DNA of 64,000 nt, from assembly GCF_019711395.1 (NCBI RefSeq), contig NZ_JAIGNL010000002.1, positions 477,001-541,000 of the forward strand. The letters are read 5' to 3'. This DNA comes from Qipengyuania xiapuensis (GTDB taxonomy: Bacteria > Pseudomonadota > Alphaproteobacteria > Sphingomonadales > Sphingomonadaceae). Position 1 is the first letter of the stretch; every line of letters begins with the position of its first letter. Positions 18,554-27,112 of this stretch are shown here, one piece after another. Below the pieces are notes generated by a model that was not told the DNA's origin, did not search any database, and saw only the letters and a list, made by a program, of their open reading frames with translations. A program made the position numbers and the translations under genes.

Positions 18554-18562
18554 GTTTACCAT
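18554..18562 (+). promoter_or_regulatory. GTTTACCAT element before the second receptor
   Basis: Fourth copy of the GTT(T/A)ACC(A/G)T element, just after the first receptor's stop and 40 bases before the second receptor's ATG, the same spacing as at cheA. It suggests an internal promoter or regulator site for the second receptor. Confidence 0.35.
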
Positions 18563-18602
18563 GGCTTGCTAGCTTCCCAATCACTTGGGGGAGCAGCAAA
18601 AT

Positions 18603-19946
18603 ATGAATGCCCACACGGAGTTCACGAACGAGGAATTGGTCCGCGAAATCGCGCAGGTCGAGATTGCCAGCCAGGCTGCCGAGGAATCGAATTCGGCTCT
18701 CTACAACTGGTTCATGAGCAAGTCGCTTACGGCCAAGGCCAAGATCGCTTCGCTCTACTCGCTCGGCGGACTCACCATTGTGGCGGTTGCGGCGCTGGTA
18801 GGCCTTTCCGACCCCACCTACGCGGACACGGCATGGTGGGTCGTCATCGGCGTGCTCACGGTCTGCCTCGCGGGCGGTCTATACAGCCTCGTCTTCCTGC
18901 TCCGGCACGTGATCGAGCCCTTCGAACGCATCAGCGCGCAGATGACTTCGCTTGCCCGGGGTGGCCGCGACATCGAGGTCACGGACACGCATCGCGGTGA
19001 CGAGATCGGCGATCTCGCCCGCTCGCTCGAGGTCTTCGCCAAGTCCGGTCACAAGCTCGACGAGCTCTTCGCCGGCCGCAAGGAAAGCGCCGAGCAGCGC
19101 AAGCGCGAACTCGTGCAGTTCGCGGAAGGTTTCGAGAGCACCATCGGCGAAATCGCCGGAAGCGTCGCCAGCGCATCGAGCCAGCTCAACACGACCGCAT
19201 CGGGCATGGCGGCAGCGGCTGAACAGTCCGCCTCGCAGGCCCACGACGTCACCGGAGCGATGGAAAAAGCCAGCGGCGGCGTGACCGCTGCTGCTGCCGC
19301 GTCAGACGAGTTTGCCATGTCGATCGGCGAGATCAGCCGCCAGGCATCGCATTCTGCAGAACTTGCCCGCAAGGCAGCCGGCGATGCCGAGAGCGCGGAC
19401 GAAACCATCTCCACGCTTACCGCCTCGGCGGACCAGGTCGGCCAGATCGTCGAACTGATCCAGTCTATCGCACAGCGCACAAACCTGCTCGCGCTCAACG
19501 CCTCGATCGAGGCCGCGCGTGGCGGTGAAGCAGGCCGCGGCTTTGCAGTGGTCGCCAGCGAGGTGAAGGAACTCGCCGCACAGACCAGCCGAGCGACCGA
19601 AGAGGTAGCAGACCAGATCCGCAACATGCAGAATTCGACCGGCGCCAGTGTCAACGCGCTGCGTTCGATCGGCGAACAGATCAAGCAGCTGGAGACGACT
19701 GCAATTTCGATCGCCAGTGCGGTCGACCAGCAGTCGGTTGCCGGACAGGACCTTGCCCGCAGCATCGACCTTGCCGCGCGCGGGACCGACGAGGTTTCGG
19801 GCCACCTCGGCCAGATGAAGGATGCCAGCATGGCCGCCGGTGCAGCTGCGAGCCAGGTGCTGTCGTCCTCGAAGGACCTCGAGCGCCAGGCGAACGCGAT
19901 GCGCAAGGAATGCGAACAGCTCGTGTCGCGTATTCGCTCAGCGTAA
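18603..19946 (+). CDS. Methyl-accepting chemotaxis protein without a periplasmic sensor domain
   Basis: A 447-residue chemoreceptor. Two membrane segments (about 48-70 and 77-102) are joined by a loop of only about ten residues, so no periplasmic ligand domain exists. A HAMP-like stretch and the signalling helices follow, nearly identical to those of the preceding receptor. The ATG at 18603 lies nine bases after a GGGGGAG ribosome site; an in-frame TTG at 18585 is less likely. Sensing must occur in the membrane, the cytoplasmic N-terminus or through mixed arrays. No docking pentapeptide is seen. A strong terminator follows. Confidence 0.92.
   Translation: MNAHTEFTNEELVREIAQVEIASQAAEESNSALYNWFMSKSLTAKAKIASLYSLGGLTIVAVAALVGLSDPTYADTAWWVVIGVLTVCLAGGLYSLVFLLRHVIEPFERISAQMTSLARGGRDIEVTDTHRGDEIGDLARSLEVFAKSGHKLDELFAGRKESAEQRKRELVQFAEGFESTIGEIAGSVASASSQLNTTASGMAAAAEQSASQAHDVTGAMEKASGGVTAAAAASDEFAMSIGEISRQASHSAELARKAAGDAESADETISTLTASADQVGQIVELIQSIAQRTNLLALNASIEAARGGEAGRGFAVVASEVKELAAQTSRATEEVADQIRNMQNSTGASVNALRSIGEQIKQLETTAISIASAVDQQSVAGQDLARSIDLAARGTDEVSGHLGQMKDASMAAGAAASQVLSSSKDLERQANAMRKECEQLVSRIRSA
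19269..19796 (+). repeat. Receptor signalling-domain repeat, copy 2
   Basis: Partner of 17870-18397. Identity is higher in protein than in DNA, as expected for an older tandem duplication held by selection on the array-forming tip. Confidence 0.85.
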
Positions 19947-19966
19947 CCACACCTATTACCCCAAGC

Positions 19967-20002
19967 AAAAGGGCGGCCGGGAATGACCCCGGCCGCCCTT
20001 TT
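19967..20002. terminator. Bidirectional intrinsic terminator closing the chemotaxis block
   Basis: A perfect 15-base-pair stem (19967-19981 with 19988-20002) with a six-base loop, A-rich on one side and T-rich on the other. It works for the plus-strand receptor gene and the minus-strand amidohydrolase, whose stops lie about 20 and 30 bases away. Confidence 0.9.
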
Positions 20003-20032
20003 CTTTTGGTCCGTGCCGAATCAGCCCGAGGG

Positions 20033-23000
20033 TCATTCCCACCAATAGGGAAGACGACGGTCGTTGCCCGTCGAGACTTCGTTCATGGTTCGCGCATCGT
20101 AGAGACGCCCACCGATCATCACCTGAGCGATATCGTCGGAATTCCGGATATCGGCAGCAGGATCGGCGGTCAGGATCACGAGGTCGGCGAGCTTGCCCAC
20201 CTCGAGGCTGCCGACGTCGCGCTCCATGCCGAGCGACTTTGCCGGTTCGATCGTGCCCGCGCGAAGGGCCTGCACCGGGCTCATTCCGCCGCGGGCAAAG
20301 CTCCACAGTTCCCAGTGCGCGGCGATACCCGGCTGCTGGCCGTGCGCGCCGATGCTGACCTTCACTCCGCGCTCGGCGAGCTTCTTCGCTTCGCGCGCCG
20401 CATTGTCGTCCACGAAGGCCCAGTCGGGCGCCTTGGTCCGGCGGGCCGTCGATGCGAGAAGCATCTTGGGCGGCGTGTGGACGAGCAGCGGGTTGTCGAA
20501 CACGTCGGTCGCCTGGCGCCAGTAGGGATCGCCGGCAAGGCCGCCATAGGTTACGGTCAGAGTAGGAGTGTAGTTGGTGTCCGAGCCTGCAAACATCTGC
20601 AGCACGTCCTCATACATCACGTCGACCGGGATGTTGTGCTCCACGGTCGAGTTGCCGTCGGCGATGAGGTTCATGTCCATGCCGAAGAGCGATCCGCCCT
20701 CGGCCACCACGAGCATGTTTTCCTCGCGCGCTGCGGCTACGACCTGCTGGCGCTGCTCGCGCCGGGGCTGGTTGTAGTTCTTCACGCTGATGCCGCCCTG
20801 CGCCTTGATCCGGCGGACATGGGCGAGCGCATCCTCGTAGCTGTCGATCCGGGCATAGACGCTCGGCGCCTTGGCTCCGTAGATGATCTCGCCCGTCGAG
20901 AAGATGCGCGGGGCGAGCAGGCTGCCTGCTTGCTGACGCTCCGACGCCGCAAAGATCATGCTCGCCGAGGACGAGGGATCGTGGATCGTTGTCACGCCCA
21001 TCGCGAGGCCCTGCACCAGCGACCAGTTCTGCTGCGGGATGAGGTCGCCCGTACCCTGCGCGCCATGCGCGTGCGCATCGACGAGGCCGGGAATGATCGT
21101 GCGGCCACCGGCATCGACCGTCACGGCTCCCGAAGGCACCTGCACGCTCGAAGCGGGACCGATCGCGGCGATCCGGTCGCCCTCGATCACGATGACGCCG
21201 TTCTCGATCGTGCCGGCGCCCTCGCCCGCCATCGTATGGATGCGCGCGCCGGTGATCGCCACGGTTCCGCTTGCCTTGTCGGCACGGATGGTGCGCGCGA
21301 GCGAAGTGCCGGTGTCGGGCGGCGAGAACTTGGGCGCGTCGTCTCCGGGCAGCGTCGGCGTCAGCGCCGAAGTGCTGGCGCGGTAGAGCACCGGGCCCAT
21401 CGACCAGTGGAGCGTCGAGCCATTGTCGGCCCAGCCGATATAGTCCGCCCCGCCAGTGCTGACCTTGGTCACGGGGAGCGAGCTTGCCTTTTCGCCGACC
21501 GTCACCGTCTGGCCGCCGGGAAGCAGCGGCATGGCGAAAACTTCGTAGTTCTGGCGGAAGGCCACATAGTCACCGCGCGGGCTCACGCGGAAGTCGTTCG
21601 CGAGATCGCCCTGCGCGTGGACGCGGCGCTTCTCACCGTCGAGATCGGCCGAGATAAGCTGCAGATTGCCGCCCGAGCGCGCGAGCATGAAGACACGGTC
21701 TCCCTCGGCACCGAACTGCGGCGTCGAGGTGTCGCGCGCGATCATGCGCGGCGTACCGCCGCTTGCCGCAACGGCATAGACACCGCTGTTCTCGGAGAAC
21801 TCGGGCGAAGTCAGGTAACCGCCATCTCGCTTCTCGAACACGATGGTGTCGCCATCAGGCGAGAACTGGGGCACCGCGTAGTGGCCCTGCTGGCTCGTCA
21901 CCACGCGCTCGCCGCGGCCACGGCTGTCGACGGTGACGATCTTGCCCAGCCCCTCGTCGGTCCAGCGCACGAAAGCGATCCGCCGGCCGTCGCGCGACCA
22001 TGCAGGCCAAAGCTCCAGCGCATCGCCGCCACCCGCGATGAGGCGCTGCGGAGCGGCATCGCTTCCGACAGGCTTGGTGTAGAGCTTGCCGAGGCTTTCG
22101 AAGACCACCGTGCGCCCGTCCGGCGAGACGCTGGCAAAGCGCGGGATTTTCGCAGTGAAGCTTTCCGGCGCCACGTCGATCACCGGGTGCGGCGCTTCGG
22201 CGACCATGCGCGTGTCGTTGATCTGGAACGGGATCACCTCTGCGCCCGAGCCGTCGGCTGCGACCCTGCGCAGCTTGCCGCCCGCCCAGACGACCATGCT
22301 GCGGCCATCGGGCATCCAGTCCATCATCGGATAGACCCCGTAGACCGCCCAGGTTTCCTGCAGGTCGAGATCGAGCGCACCGTAGATCATGCGCTCGCGG
22401 CCCGTGGAGAGGTCCTTCACCCAGAGCTGCGAGGTGTCCTTGTCGCGCCGGACGAAAGCGATGCTCTTGCCGTCCGGCGAAGGCGTCGGTCGCACCGCGC
22501 CGCCATATCCGCCGACCGCCGTGGTCACTTCGCCGGTATCGATGTCGTAGCGCTCGATGTTGAAGATCCCGGCATTCGAATCCTGCGCGTACTCGAAAAT
22601 CGGTCCCGAGCTGACGTTGCGGGTGTAGTAGATCGCGTTGCCATCGGGCGCGTAGATCGGCTCGCCCAGCTCCTTCTGGACCGCTTCACTGGCGCGTTTT
22701 ACGAGCTGGACACCGCCGCCGCCCGAGACATGGTAGAGCCAGATCTCGCCCGTGCCCGCGCTGCGCTGCGTGGTGAAATGCTTCTTGGCGACGATGTAGC
22801 GCCCGTCGGGCGACCAGCTCGGCTGGTTCAGGAGGCGGAAGTTCTCCTTGGTGACCTGACGCTTGTCCGAGCCGTCGAGGTTCATCAGCCAGATATTGTC
22901 GCCGCCCCCACGGTCGGAAATGAAGGCGATCTTGCTGCCGTCGGGCGAGAAACGCGGCTGGATTTCCCATGCCAGGCCATCGGCGATCCGCGTCGGCGTG

Positions 23001-23365
23001 CCGCCGGAAATCGGCATGGTGTAGATGTCACCCAGCATCGAGAAGGCGAGCATCCTTCCGTCGGGCGAGACATCGACATCCATCCAGGTGCCCTCGTCGG
23101 TATTGATCGCCACTTCGCGCAGGACTGAGCCGCGCGGTGCAGTGACGTCCCAGCCCTCGTCCTTGTCTTCGGTGCCGGGGATCGGGACCGTGGCGGGTGC
23201 AGCATCGACCTGCTCTCCACTGCCTTCGGGCGGCAATTCGTCCTGCGAGGCATCGACTTCCTGCTCTTCGACCGGGTTGGGGCTCGGTTCGGGCTCCTCG
23301 CTCTGGGCGTGGGCGGTGGTTGCGCACAGGACGAGCGCAAGCGCAGAAGCGATGCTGGATTTCAT
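20033..23365 (-). CDS. Exported amidohydrolase with N-terminal TolB/WD40-like beta-propeller
   Basis: About 1110 residues. Signal peptide 1-21 (cleavage after THAQ) and a Glu/Pro-rich linker lead to a long propeller region (about 75-690). There the SPDG repeat recurs (SPDGRMLAF, SPDGSKIAF, SPDGRYI, SPDGKSIAF and others). A metal-dependent amidohydrolase domain follows, with the PGLVDAHAHG metal motif near residue 775 and a later HNIPV/GADT region. Homologues are usually called amidohydrolase family or imidazolonepropionase-like proteins; the natural substrate is unknown, but exported peptides or dipeptides are plausible. It was started at 23365, the first codon of the signal peptide, rather than 33 bases upstream. 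Confidence 0.85.
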   Translation of the reverse strand: MKSSIASALALVLCATTAHAQSEEPEPSPNPVEEQEVDASQDELPPEGSGEQVDAAPATVPIPGTEDKDEGWDVTAPRGSVLREVAINTDEGTWMDVDVSPDGRMLAFSMLGDIYTMPISGGTPTRIADGLAWEIQPRFSPDGSKIAFISDRGGGDNIWLMNLDGSDKRQVTKENFRLLNQPSWSPDGRYIVAKKHFTTQRSAGTGEIWLYHVSGGGGVQLVKRASEAVQKELGEPIYAPDGNAIYYTRNVSSGPIFEYAQDSNAGIFNIERYDIDTGEVTTAVGGYGGAVRPTPSPDGKSIAFVRRDKDTSQLWVKDLSTGRERMIYGALDLDLQETWAVYGVYPMMDWMPDGRSMVVWAGGKLRRVAADGSGAEVIPFQINDTRMVAEAPHPVIDVAPESFTAKIPRFASVSPDGRTVVFESLGKLYTKPVGSDAAPQRLIAGGGDALELWPAWSRDGRRIAFVRWTDEGLGKIVTVDSRGRGERVVTSQQGHYAVPQFSPDGDTIVFEKRDGGYLTSPEFSENSGVYAVAASGGTPRMIARDTSTPQFGAEGDRVFMLARSGGNLQLISADLDGEKRRVHAQGDLANDFRVSPRGDYVAFRQNYEVFAMPLLPGGQTVTVGEKASSLPVTKVSTGGADYIGWADNGSTLHWSMGPVLYRASTSALTPTLPGDDAPKFSPPDTGTSLARTIRADKASGTVAITGARIHTMAGEGAGTIENGVIVIEGDRIAAIGPASSVQVPSGAVTVDAGGRTIIPGLVDAHAHGAQGTGDLIPQQNWSLVQGLAMGVTTIHDPSSSASMIFAASERQQAGSLLAPRIFSTGEIIYGAKAPSVYARIDSYEDALAHVRRIKAQGGISVKNYNQPRREQRQQVVAAAREENMLVVAEGGSLFGMDMNLIADGNSTVEHNIPVDVMYEDVLQMFAGSDTNYTPTLTVTYGGLAGDPYWRQATDVFDNPLLVHTPPKMLLASTARRTKAPDWAFVDDNAAREAKKLAERGVKVSIGAHGQQPGIAAHWELWSFARGGMSPVQALRAGTIEPAKSLGMERDVGSLEVGKLADLVILTADPAADIRNSDDIAQVMIGGRLYDARTMNEVSTGNDRRLPYWWE

Positions 23366-23463
23366 TCTGGTAATCTCCCCAAGAGGCTGCGGCCTCAAAT
23401 CAGGGGCAGAGGCTTAGACGCGCCGGACGGCGCTTGGCAAACCGGCTTTCGACGAACGCCTTC

Positions 23464-24492
23464 TCAGCGGGCGCTGGCGCGTTCGACCAGCCGCACGGGC
23501 ACTCGGCGTTCCGCCTGCTCTTCCCTCGGAGCAATGGCCGTCTCGATCAGCAGGCGCCCGGCCTCGGCGAAATCGGGTTCAACCGTCGTGAGCGGCGGAT
23601 TGCTGAATTCGCCCGAGCCGAGCCCGTCGAAACCGACTACGCCCACCTCGCCCGGCACCGAAACACCGCGCGATGCCAATTCCTCTAGCGCGCCCAGCGC
23701 CATGGCATCGCAAGCGAAGAAAAGTCCGTCGAAGCTGGCTCCGCTGTCGCACAGCTGGCCCACGGCATTGCGGCCCTGTGTCACGCGGTCCTCGCCTTTC
23801 GCGACGGCAGGTTCGCGCGCCTCGAGGCCCGCAGCCTCCATCGCCGCCTGATAGCCCTCGTAGCGCTCGCGAAACTGCTTTTGCGAGGAATTGGGATCAC
23901 CGACGAAGACGATTTCCTTCGCGCCGCCCTTCACCAGCCGGTCGACCGCCACCTTGCCGCCGGCAAAATTGTCCGAACGCACCCAGACCGCGTCATCGAA
24001 AGGAGAGCCCCAAAAGGCGATCGCGTCGTTGCTCGAGGCTACTTCGCGGAAATAGTCCCATGCGGGGCGGTTCGTGGCAGTGCCGATGACCACCACGCCA
24101 TCGGCCTGTCGCCGTCCGACATAGTGGCCGAAAAGCTCGTCCTCCTTCGCCTGGAAAGAGACCAGCGCCTCGTACCCGCGTTCAGCGGCCGCCGCGCAGG
24201 TGCTGCCGAGAAGGCTGTAGTAGAAGGGATTGATCGCGGCGGGCCCCTGCCCCTCGCGTCCGATCACGACGATCGCGATCGTGCCGGTTTCGCCCTTGCG
24301 CAGGCCGGCGGCGCGCATGTTGACGTGATATCCAAGCTCCGCGGCCGCCTGCTCTACCCGGCGGCGCGTCGCCTCGGTAATCGTCTCCGATCCCGACAGC
24401 GCCCGGCTGACAGTCGACTGGCTGACACCTGCCCGCTCGGCGACGTCGATCGACGTGACACGGTGCGGCCGGCTGCTCCCCTCTTTGCTCAT
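23464..24492 (-). CDS. LacI-family transcriptional regulator
   Basis: A 342-residue repressor. The N-terminal helix-turn-helix (about 13-35: IDVAERAGVSQSTVSRALSG) and hinge (YHVNMRAAGLRKG) precede a periplasmic-binding-protein-like sensor domain with GVVVIG and VGFDG segments. Members usually bind sugars and control sugar use. The gene is divergent from the glycan genes; in the gap there is a short palindrome ATGCT-TGC-AGCAT at 24551-24563 that might be an operator. No sugar pathway genes adjoin it, so its regulon is unknown. Confidence 0.88.
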   Translation of the reverse strand: MSKEGSSRPHRVTSIDVAERAGVSQSTVSRALSGSETITEATRRRVEQAAAELGYHVNMRAAGLRKGETGTIAIVVIGREGQGPAAINPFYYSLLGSTCAAAAERGYEALVSFQAKEDELFGHYVGRRQADGVVVIGTATNRPAWDYFREVASSNDAIAFWGSPFDDAVWVRSDNFAGGKVAVDRLVKGGAKEIVFVGDPNSSQKQFRERYEGYQAAMEAAGLEAREPAVAKGEDRVTQGRNAVGQLCDSGASFDGLFFACDAMALGALEELASRGVSVPGEVGVVGFDGLGSGEFSNPPLTTVEPDFAEAGRLLIETAIAPREEQAERRVPVRLVERASAR

Positions 24493-24550
24493 GGCATCTC
24501 CTCTGTCCGCACGCCCTAGCCGAGAGATTCTGCGAAAGCGAGTGCCTGCG

Positions 24551-24563
24551 ATGCTTGCAGCAT
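24551..24563. promoter_or_regulatory. Short palindrome in the LacI regulator/glycan gene gap
   Basis: Five-base arms ATGCT and AGCAT around TGC, placed 58 bases before the LacI start and 87 before the glycan gene. A LacI operator is possible; the short length makes chance plausible too. Confidence 0.2.
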
Positions 24564-24650
24564 GGCCGAACTCGTGGAAAGTAGCCCCGGTGGATGCCGG
24601 GGGATTGAGCTAATGCTGCGTCATGGGCCGCAAGACGGCATGGCCAAGCG

Positions 24651-25700
24651 ATGAGCGACTGCGTCGTCTCTGCAGGCTCGCGCCCGCTCGTCTCGCCCGC
24701 GCCCGTCCGCTTCGTGCACAACGACCGCTTCGGTGCTGCCGAGGCGATCGCCTCCGACGACTTCGATGCGCTTCTGAGAGACCGGCCCGACATCCTCGCC
24801 TCGTTCTCCGAGAACGGCGATCTTTGCTGGACCGTCCAGACATGGTGCCGCCTGCGCGATGCCGGTTTTGGCGGGATCGAGATTGCGACCGAGCCTGCCG
24901 AGGGCCGGATCAACCTCGCGAAAGCCAAGACGCTCAGCCGTGCAGGCGCCCGGGCGGGAATGTTCCAGGTCTCCATCCAGGCGGATTACCCGCGTGTTCT
25001 GTGGGCGCAGTTCCATATCCAGCAGAATGCCGACCTGCTGTGTGACGATGCCGCTTTCCAGTATCTCTGGCCGCAGGCCGGGATCATTCCCCGCGACCCG
25101 TCCCGTGAAAGGGTCGAGAGGGTTGCCTTCCTCGGCAATGTGTCGGGCAATCTCGCAGCCAGCGCGGACGAATGGAACCGGCTCTTTGCCGAGCGCGGCC
25201 TCGAGTTCGTGGCCCGCGACCCCGATCACTGGCACGATTTCTCCGACATCGACATCGCCATCGGCATCCGCAGCTTCGGCCATGCCCGCCAGTCGCGCAA
25301 ACCCGCCAACAAGATGATCAACGCGTGGATCGGCCGCGTGCCCTTCATCGGCGGCTCCGACAGCGCCTTCGCGCAGGCCGGTACGGCCGGCATCGACCAC
25401 CTGCTCGCCACCACAAGGGACGAGGTGCTCGCGCAGGTCGATCGGCTTGCGAACGAGAGCGAACTCTACAGCTCGATCGTCGAAGCTGGCAGCCAGAAGG
25501 CGCTCGAGTTCACGCCGGAGCGCCTCGTCGAGCAGTGGACGGCTTTGCTCGAGGGGCCGGTCGCAGCGCGCTATCGCCAGTGGGCCGCACATCCCGTCCG
25601 CGAGAACAACCGTCTGCGCGCCCTGGGTGTGGCACAATCCGGCGTCGAGCTGGCCAAATCGGTCGGGCGCAAGGTCCTGCGCCGGGGCTACGAGGCGTGA
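24651..25700 (+). CDS. Glycosyltransferase-like protein of a glycan unit, family not recognised
   Basis: A 349-residue cytoplasmic-looking protein with no signal or membrane segments. I do not recognise a named family. The C-terminal half resembles the nucleotide-sugar side of GT-B glycosyltransferases: a VAFLGNVSGN strand (near 162-171), a DIAIGIRS segment, then KPANKMINAWIGRVPFIGG, which looks like the pocket where surface-glycan transferases hold the donor, and a later helix with SELYSSIVEAG. Context supports glycan synthesis: the flippase gene starts inside its stop codon (GTGA) and a polymerase gene follows. Acceptor and donor are unknown. Confidence 0.55.
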   Translation: MSDCVVSAGSRPLVSPAPVRFVHNDRFGAAEAIASDDFDALLRDRPDILASFSENGDLCWTVQTWCRLRDAGFGGIEIATEPAEGRINLAKAKTLSRAGARAGMFQVSIQADYPRVLWAQFHIQQNADLLCDDAAFQYLWPQAGIIPRDPSRERVERVAFLGNVSGNLAASADEWNRLFAERGLEFVARDPDHWHDFSDIDIAIGIRSFGHARQSRKPANKMINAWIGRVPFIGGSDSAFAQAGTAGIDHLLATTRDEVLAQVDRLANESELYSSIVEAGSQKALEFTPERLVEQWTALLEGPVAARYRQWAAHPVRENNRLRALGVAQSGVELAKSVGRKVLRRGYEA

Positions 25701-27070
25701 GCGACCGCCGCCGGATATTGCGCGGTGTCGCAGCGAACCTCGCATCCATCGCGACACGCATCGCGGTGCAGTTCGCAACGCTGCCCATCTTCTTTGCGGC
25801 ATGGGACGCCGAACGCATCGGCACATGGCTGATCATCTTCTCGGTCCCCGCCTATATCGCCTTGGTCGGCAACGCCTTTGCAGGAGCCGGCGGCACGGCA
25901 GCGCTCGCCGCAGCCCGGGAGGGCGCAATGGAGCGCGCACGAAGCGATTTCCGCGCGTCATGGACCATCTCGGCAGGCTCGACCGCGGTCCTCGCATTGC
26001 TGTTTGCCGGAAGCGCGATGTTCCTCGTACCCTCGCTGCTCGATCGGGGCGGCGCAGTGGACATCATGGACGCGGCCCAGGCGGCCGCTTGGCTTGCCCT
26101 CTACATCTTCGCCACCAGCCAGATGGCGGTCTTCGACATCCCTTTCCGTGTCGCCGGCCGCTATCCGGACCACATCTTCCTCTACAATGCGGCCAGCCTG
26201 ATCGAGATCGTGGTGATCGCCGCTGCCGTAACATTCTCGGAAAGCCTCGCGGTTTTGGCGATGGCGCTGGCTCTGGCGCGCTGTGTGGCGGCCACGGTCA
26301 TCTTTCTCTCTGCGCGCAAGGCCGCCCCGGAAATCTTCGCAGGCGAGCGCGCGGGCCAAGGCCAGAGCATGGCCAGCCTGTGGCGTCCCTCGCTCGCTTT
26401 CATGCTGGTGCCGCTGGTCTTCGGCCTCAATTTGCAGGGTTACCTCCTGCTGGTCGGCGCAGCTTTCGGAGCCGTCATGCTGGCCAGCTTCGTGGCGACA
26501 CGCACGCTGACGCGCCTGCTCGATCTCTTCACCAACCTCACTTACGCGATGCAGTTCTACGAGAGCGGCTATCTCGAAGGCGAGAAGCGCGAAATCCAGC
26601 GGCGGATGCTGGCCACGATGACCCTCGTGACTCTCGCCGTATGCCTCGGCTTCTCGCTCGTCCTCCTTGCCACAGGTGCATGGCTGCAGGGTCTCTACAC
26701 CCTGGGCCAGACCTATTTCGATCCGGTCACGGCAGTGATCCTGCTGTTCGCTGCGAGCCTCAGGTCCCTGTCCGCCGCGCCGGTCGCGGTGCTCGCGGCA
26801 GGCAATTCGCACGCCCGCGTGATGGCGATCTATCTCGCGGGCTCCGCCCTCGCCCTGTTCGTGGCGGTGCTCCTTTCCTTTGCGGGTGCGCCCTTGCCGC
26901 TGCTCGTGCTGCCATTGGTCGTGGCAGAGGCCAGCCAGCTTGTCCCAGCCACGCGGCAGGCGCTCGAACGGCTCGAATGGCAACTGCCCGAGTTCCTCGC
27001 CCAGACCTTCGCGAAAGAGAGATTGGGCGACATCCGGCAACTCCTGACGACGCTGCGCGGAAAGCAATGA
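25697..27070 (+). CDS. Polysaccharide flippase-like membrane protein (Wzx/MOP superfamily)
   Basis: A 457-residue inner-membrane protein with about twelve to fourteen hydrophobic segments, in the pattern of oligosaccharide flippases that move lipid-linked repeat units to the periplasm. The N-terminal ANLASIATRIAVQFATLPIF stretch is typical of the first helix of this superfamily. It starts at GTG 25697, overlapping the TGA of the preceding gene, so the two are translationally coupled. The long frame upstream is only a shadow. Confidence 0.75.
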   Translation: MSDRRRILRGVAANLASIATRIAVQFATLPIFFAAWDAERIGTWLIIFSVPAYIALVGNAFAGAGGTAALAAAREGAMERARSDFRASWTISAGSTAVLALLFAGSAMFLVPSLLDRGGAVDIMDAAQAAAWLALYIFATSQMAVFDIPFRVAGRYPDHIFLYNAASLIEIVVIAAAVTFSESLAVLAMALALARCVAATVIFLSARKAAPEIFAGERAGQGQSMASLWRPSLAFMLVPLVFGLNLQGYLLLVGAAFGAVMLASFVATRTLTRLLDLFTNLTYAMQFYESGYLEGEKREIQRRMLATMTLVTLAVCLGFSLVLLATGAWLQGLYTLGQTYFDPVTAVILLFAASLRSLSAAPVAVLAAGNSHARVMAIYLAGSALALFVAVLLSFAGAPLPLLVLPLVVAEASQLVPATRQALERLEWQLPEFLAQTFAKERLGDIRQLLTTLRGKQ

Positions 27071-27112
27071 TGCTGTCCCTCATTCGGCCGAGCCGCTAAG
27101 GCAGCCGGCACC

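Noticed and set aside
19910-23128. 1072-codon plus-strand open frame opposite the amidohydrolase gene
   Set aside because: Long antisense frames are expected in high-GC genes; the minus strand has a signal peptide, SPDG repeats and metal motifs, while this one is His/Arg-rich with no domain.
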